Source: Hydractinia symbiolongicarpus (taxonomy: Eukaryota; Cnidaria; Hydrozoa; Anthoathecata; Hydractiniidae). From it: a stretch of DNA of 64,000 bases. Location of the stretch: contig NC_079882.1 in the NCBI RefSeq assembly GCF_029227915.1, positions 8,122,001-8,186,000 of the forward strand, read 5' to 3'. Positions 62,364-64,000 of this stretch are shown one piece after another (position 1 is the first letter of the stretch; each line of letters opens with the position of its first letter). Position numbers and translations under genes: made by a program. The notes below the pieces were generated by a model that saw only the letters and a list, made by a program, of their open reading frames with translations, did no database searches and was not told the origin of the DNA.

Positions 62364-62632
62364 ATATGTGACCTTGTAGTTGGAAAGTGGCCTTGTGGAG
62401 TTTTCAGGAAAGGGGTTATTAATAACTCAATTTTTTGTCAGACTTGCAAGCATTGGGTACATAAAAAGTGCAGTAGTATTGGTAGAAAGTTAAGAGCTGA
62501 CATTCAGTTTGTATGCAAGCGTTGCAAAGGTGAGATTATAGAGAATGAAGCCTTTCCAGCTTTAATGATGTACAACAGTGGCTCGTTAGAGATAGTTAAG
62601 AACTTCTGTTACTTAGGTGATATGTTCTTTGG
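62364..62632 (+). pseudogene. LINE scrap with zinc-knuckle-like segment and FCYLGDM motif
   Basis: The frame reads VVGKWPCGVFRKGVINNSIF, then CQTCKHWVHKKCSS, QFVCKRCKGE and, after a gap, FCYLGDM. A PHD-like Cys/His segment followed by FCYLGDM is a common sequence at the end of LINE reverse-transcriptase ORFs in invertebrates. One expected Cys (CGVC) is Phe here. The frame has no start of its own and runs into the right inverted repeat, so it is a fragment. Confidence 0.6.
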
Positions 62633-62689
62633 GATTGTAGCTAAAGTATCAATTGAAAAAGAGCTAGGTATTACAATAGTAATTTCGTA

Positions 62690-63640
62690 GAAAAACAATC
62701 TTATTTATAATCCTAGGAATTTTTAAACCAGTGCGGGATTTACCTAGAAGGTAAGTTTTTATTTTTTTGTTTAAAATCATTTATATCGGGCCGTAAAAAT
62801 TTGTTCAAACTAACAACATGCCCAAATTTGAATGGTCTAGCTAGCATAATTATCAGTTATTTAAATTTACAGTGCTTCCATTTTGTTGTCACAATGCATA
62901 TAAAAAGTTAGGGTTTTTGGTGATGACCTTGTAAATGCTGCAATAGTGCTAGACAAAGAAGAGGAGTTAAATGCGTTGCTATCTCCAACCGTTCCTTTCT
63001 TTGCACTATATTTCTGGCATATTAACCTTCGTCAGACTTTACAGATTGTGTCTCGTCGCCGGTCCCTAAGACTCCAGGCCGGGAGATATTTTGCTTGAGA
63101 CACAAAACTGAAACTTATCTTGTAAAAAAATTTGTAAAAAATTGTACATGTTCTACTTTTTAAATTTGTCGTCGACTAATCTGTTTTTGTTTCTTATATG
63201 AAGAAATTGCAACTGGTCCACACACTTCATATAAAATTCGAATAGACAAATTAAATCAATAAAGGAGTAATACACGATCAATTTTAAACTCAAAGTTTTA
63301 AAATGGAATCCGACTAAATAGATCGTGCAACGCCAACTTAAGCATCAATTAAGTCATGATTAGGTATCGCAGTGGTGATTCGGTAAAAAAACAATCTTAT
63401 TTCTACTCCCTAGGACTCTATAAAACAAGGCGAGCACGCACCCATAACAAGAAAAATGCTTTTAGAAGGAAGTCCAATTGATAAGAAGGTAAATTTTTAA
63501 TTTGTGTAAAATCATTTATATCAGGCGGTAAAAATTTATTCAAACCAACAACATGCCCAAATTTGAATAGTCTAGCTAGCATAATTATCAATTTTTAAAT
63601 TTTCAAAAGTGCGTCCATTTTTGTTGTCACAATGTATATA
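62690..63640 (+). repeat. Direct repeat pair upstream of the gene F exon
   Basis: 62690-62920 and 63385-63640 share long words in the same order, such as AACAACATGCCCAAATTTGAAT, TCTAGCTAGCATAATTATCA and TTGTTGTCACAATG. The first copy overlaps the right arm of the 129-bp inverted repeat, so the repeat family has at least three partial copies within 2.5 kb. Confidence 0.7.
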
Positions 63641-63857
63641 AGACATTTTTAGCTGCTTTAATATATGCTTTGTTTCCATCGATACATTTATCTTGCTGTG
63701 TATAAATTGCTTTCTCACATAACTTACCTTTTGACTTTCCCATCTTTTTTTATCGTGACGTGTAGTGCATAAGTGGAACACTCAGGCTGTGTCTATATTT
63801 ATTTGGAATTCCAAGGTAATGTAAGAATATAACTTAATGCTTTTTTAACATGCATAG

Positions 63858-63959
63858 GTATTGTTTTGAGACAAAACCATTCAGTTTCTGAAGGAGCAGT
63901 AAAGGAGGAAAATGTTAGTTCCGAGGTTAATGAAATACCTGAAATCTTTAACAAGGGAA
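63858..63959 (+). CDS. Exon of a third family member, gene F (partial, right edge)
   Basis: The 102-nt stretch begins after an acceptor nearly identical to that of gene E exon 3 (ATGCATAG|GT) and ends at a GTAAGT donor with the same phase. It reads VLRQNHSVSEGAVKEENVSS and onward, which aligns with gene E exon 3 (VPKYNSVAGGVVKKGNVGS). Exons 1 and 2 (signal peptide and short polar exon) were not found between gene E and this point, where repeats have inserted. The rest would lie beyond the window. It may be a working gene with a diverged start or a broken copy. Confidence 0.6.
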
Positions 63960-64000
63960 GTAAGTATTTCCATTAGTGACGTTGCTACCAATAAAAACCA

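Larger units (their letters stand above)
61172..62761. mobile_element. Composite region bounded by 129-bp inverted repeats
   Basis: 61172-61300 and 62633-62761 are inverted copies with only a few differences; for example TTACCTTCTAGGTAAATCCC on the left answers GGGATTTACCTAGAAGGTAA on the right. The 1.3 kb between holds a dispersed repeat (61881-62008) and a LINE scrap. This may be a transposon with long terminal inverted repeats or two inverted copies of one repeat. No clear target duplication was seen. Confidence 0.6.

Overview
The window looks like eukaryotic, very AT-rich genomic DNA from an animal. Coding exons are short and separated by small GT-AG introns, secreted multi-domain proteins are frequent, and fragments of LINEs, Helitron-like elements, a piggyBac-type MITE and other MITEs fill the spaces. 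The mix of PAN/apple, EGF, pentraxin-like, IGFBP/antistasin and alpha2/delta proteins, and the style of the LINE remnants, suggests a cnidarian, perhaps a hydrozoan. That is an inference; species cannot be fixed from the sequence alone. All gene models were assembled by hand from reading frames, splice sites and intron phase. Each complete model keeps frame across all junctions.

Layout. (1) 369-1323, minus: 5' part of a PAN-EGF gene (copy A), running off the left edge. (2) 1554-7280, plus: 16 exons of the C-terminal part of a voltage-gated calcium channel alpha2/delta-like subunit, its first half lying outside the window. (3) 10325-21379, plus: a 17-exon gene for a secreted protein of about 2131 residues that I cannot assign to a family. 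(4) 22686-27782 and 30174-32347, plus: two complete PAN-EGF-pentraxin-like genes (copies B and C). (5) 35641-36891, plus: a five-exon secreted IGFBP-like plus antistasin-like protein with a His/Cys-rich tail. (6) 40729-42807 and 58416-60419, plus: two paralogous five-exon genes (D and E) for small secreted proteins of unknown family, with an exon of a third copy (F) at 63858-63959 near the right edge.

The right half (about 43-64 kb) is mostly repeats: a tRNA-derived SINE-like head, LINE remnants, a group of very short Helitron-like elements with TC starts and hairpin-CTAG ends, a piggyBac-type MITE with TTAA duplications, a 195-bp inverted-repeat MITE, an exact 20-bp-period minisatellite, and a 129-bp inverted repeat enclosing a LINE scrap.

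Almost every gene here has a signal peptide, so the window is rich in secreted or surface proteins. Two local families have grown by duplication (PAN-EGF-pentraxin A/B/C and the small secreted proteins D/E/F). The most promising unexplained items are the 2131-residue secreted protein and the D/E/F family.
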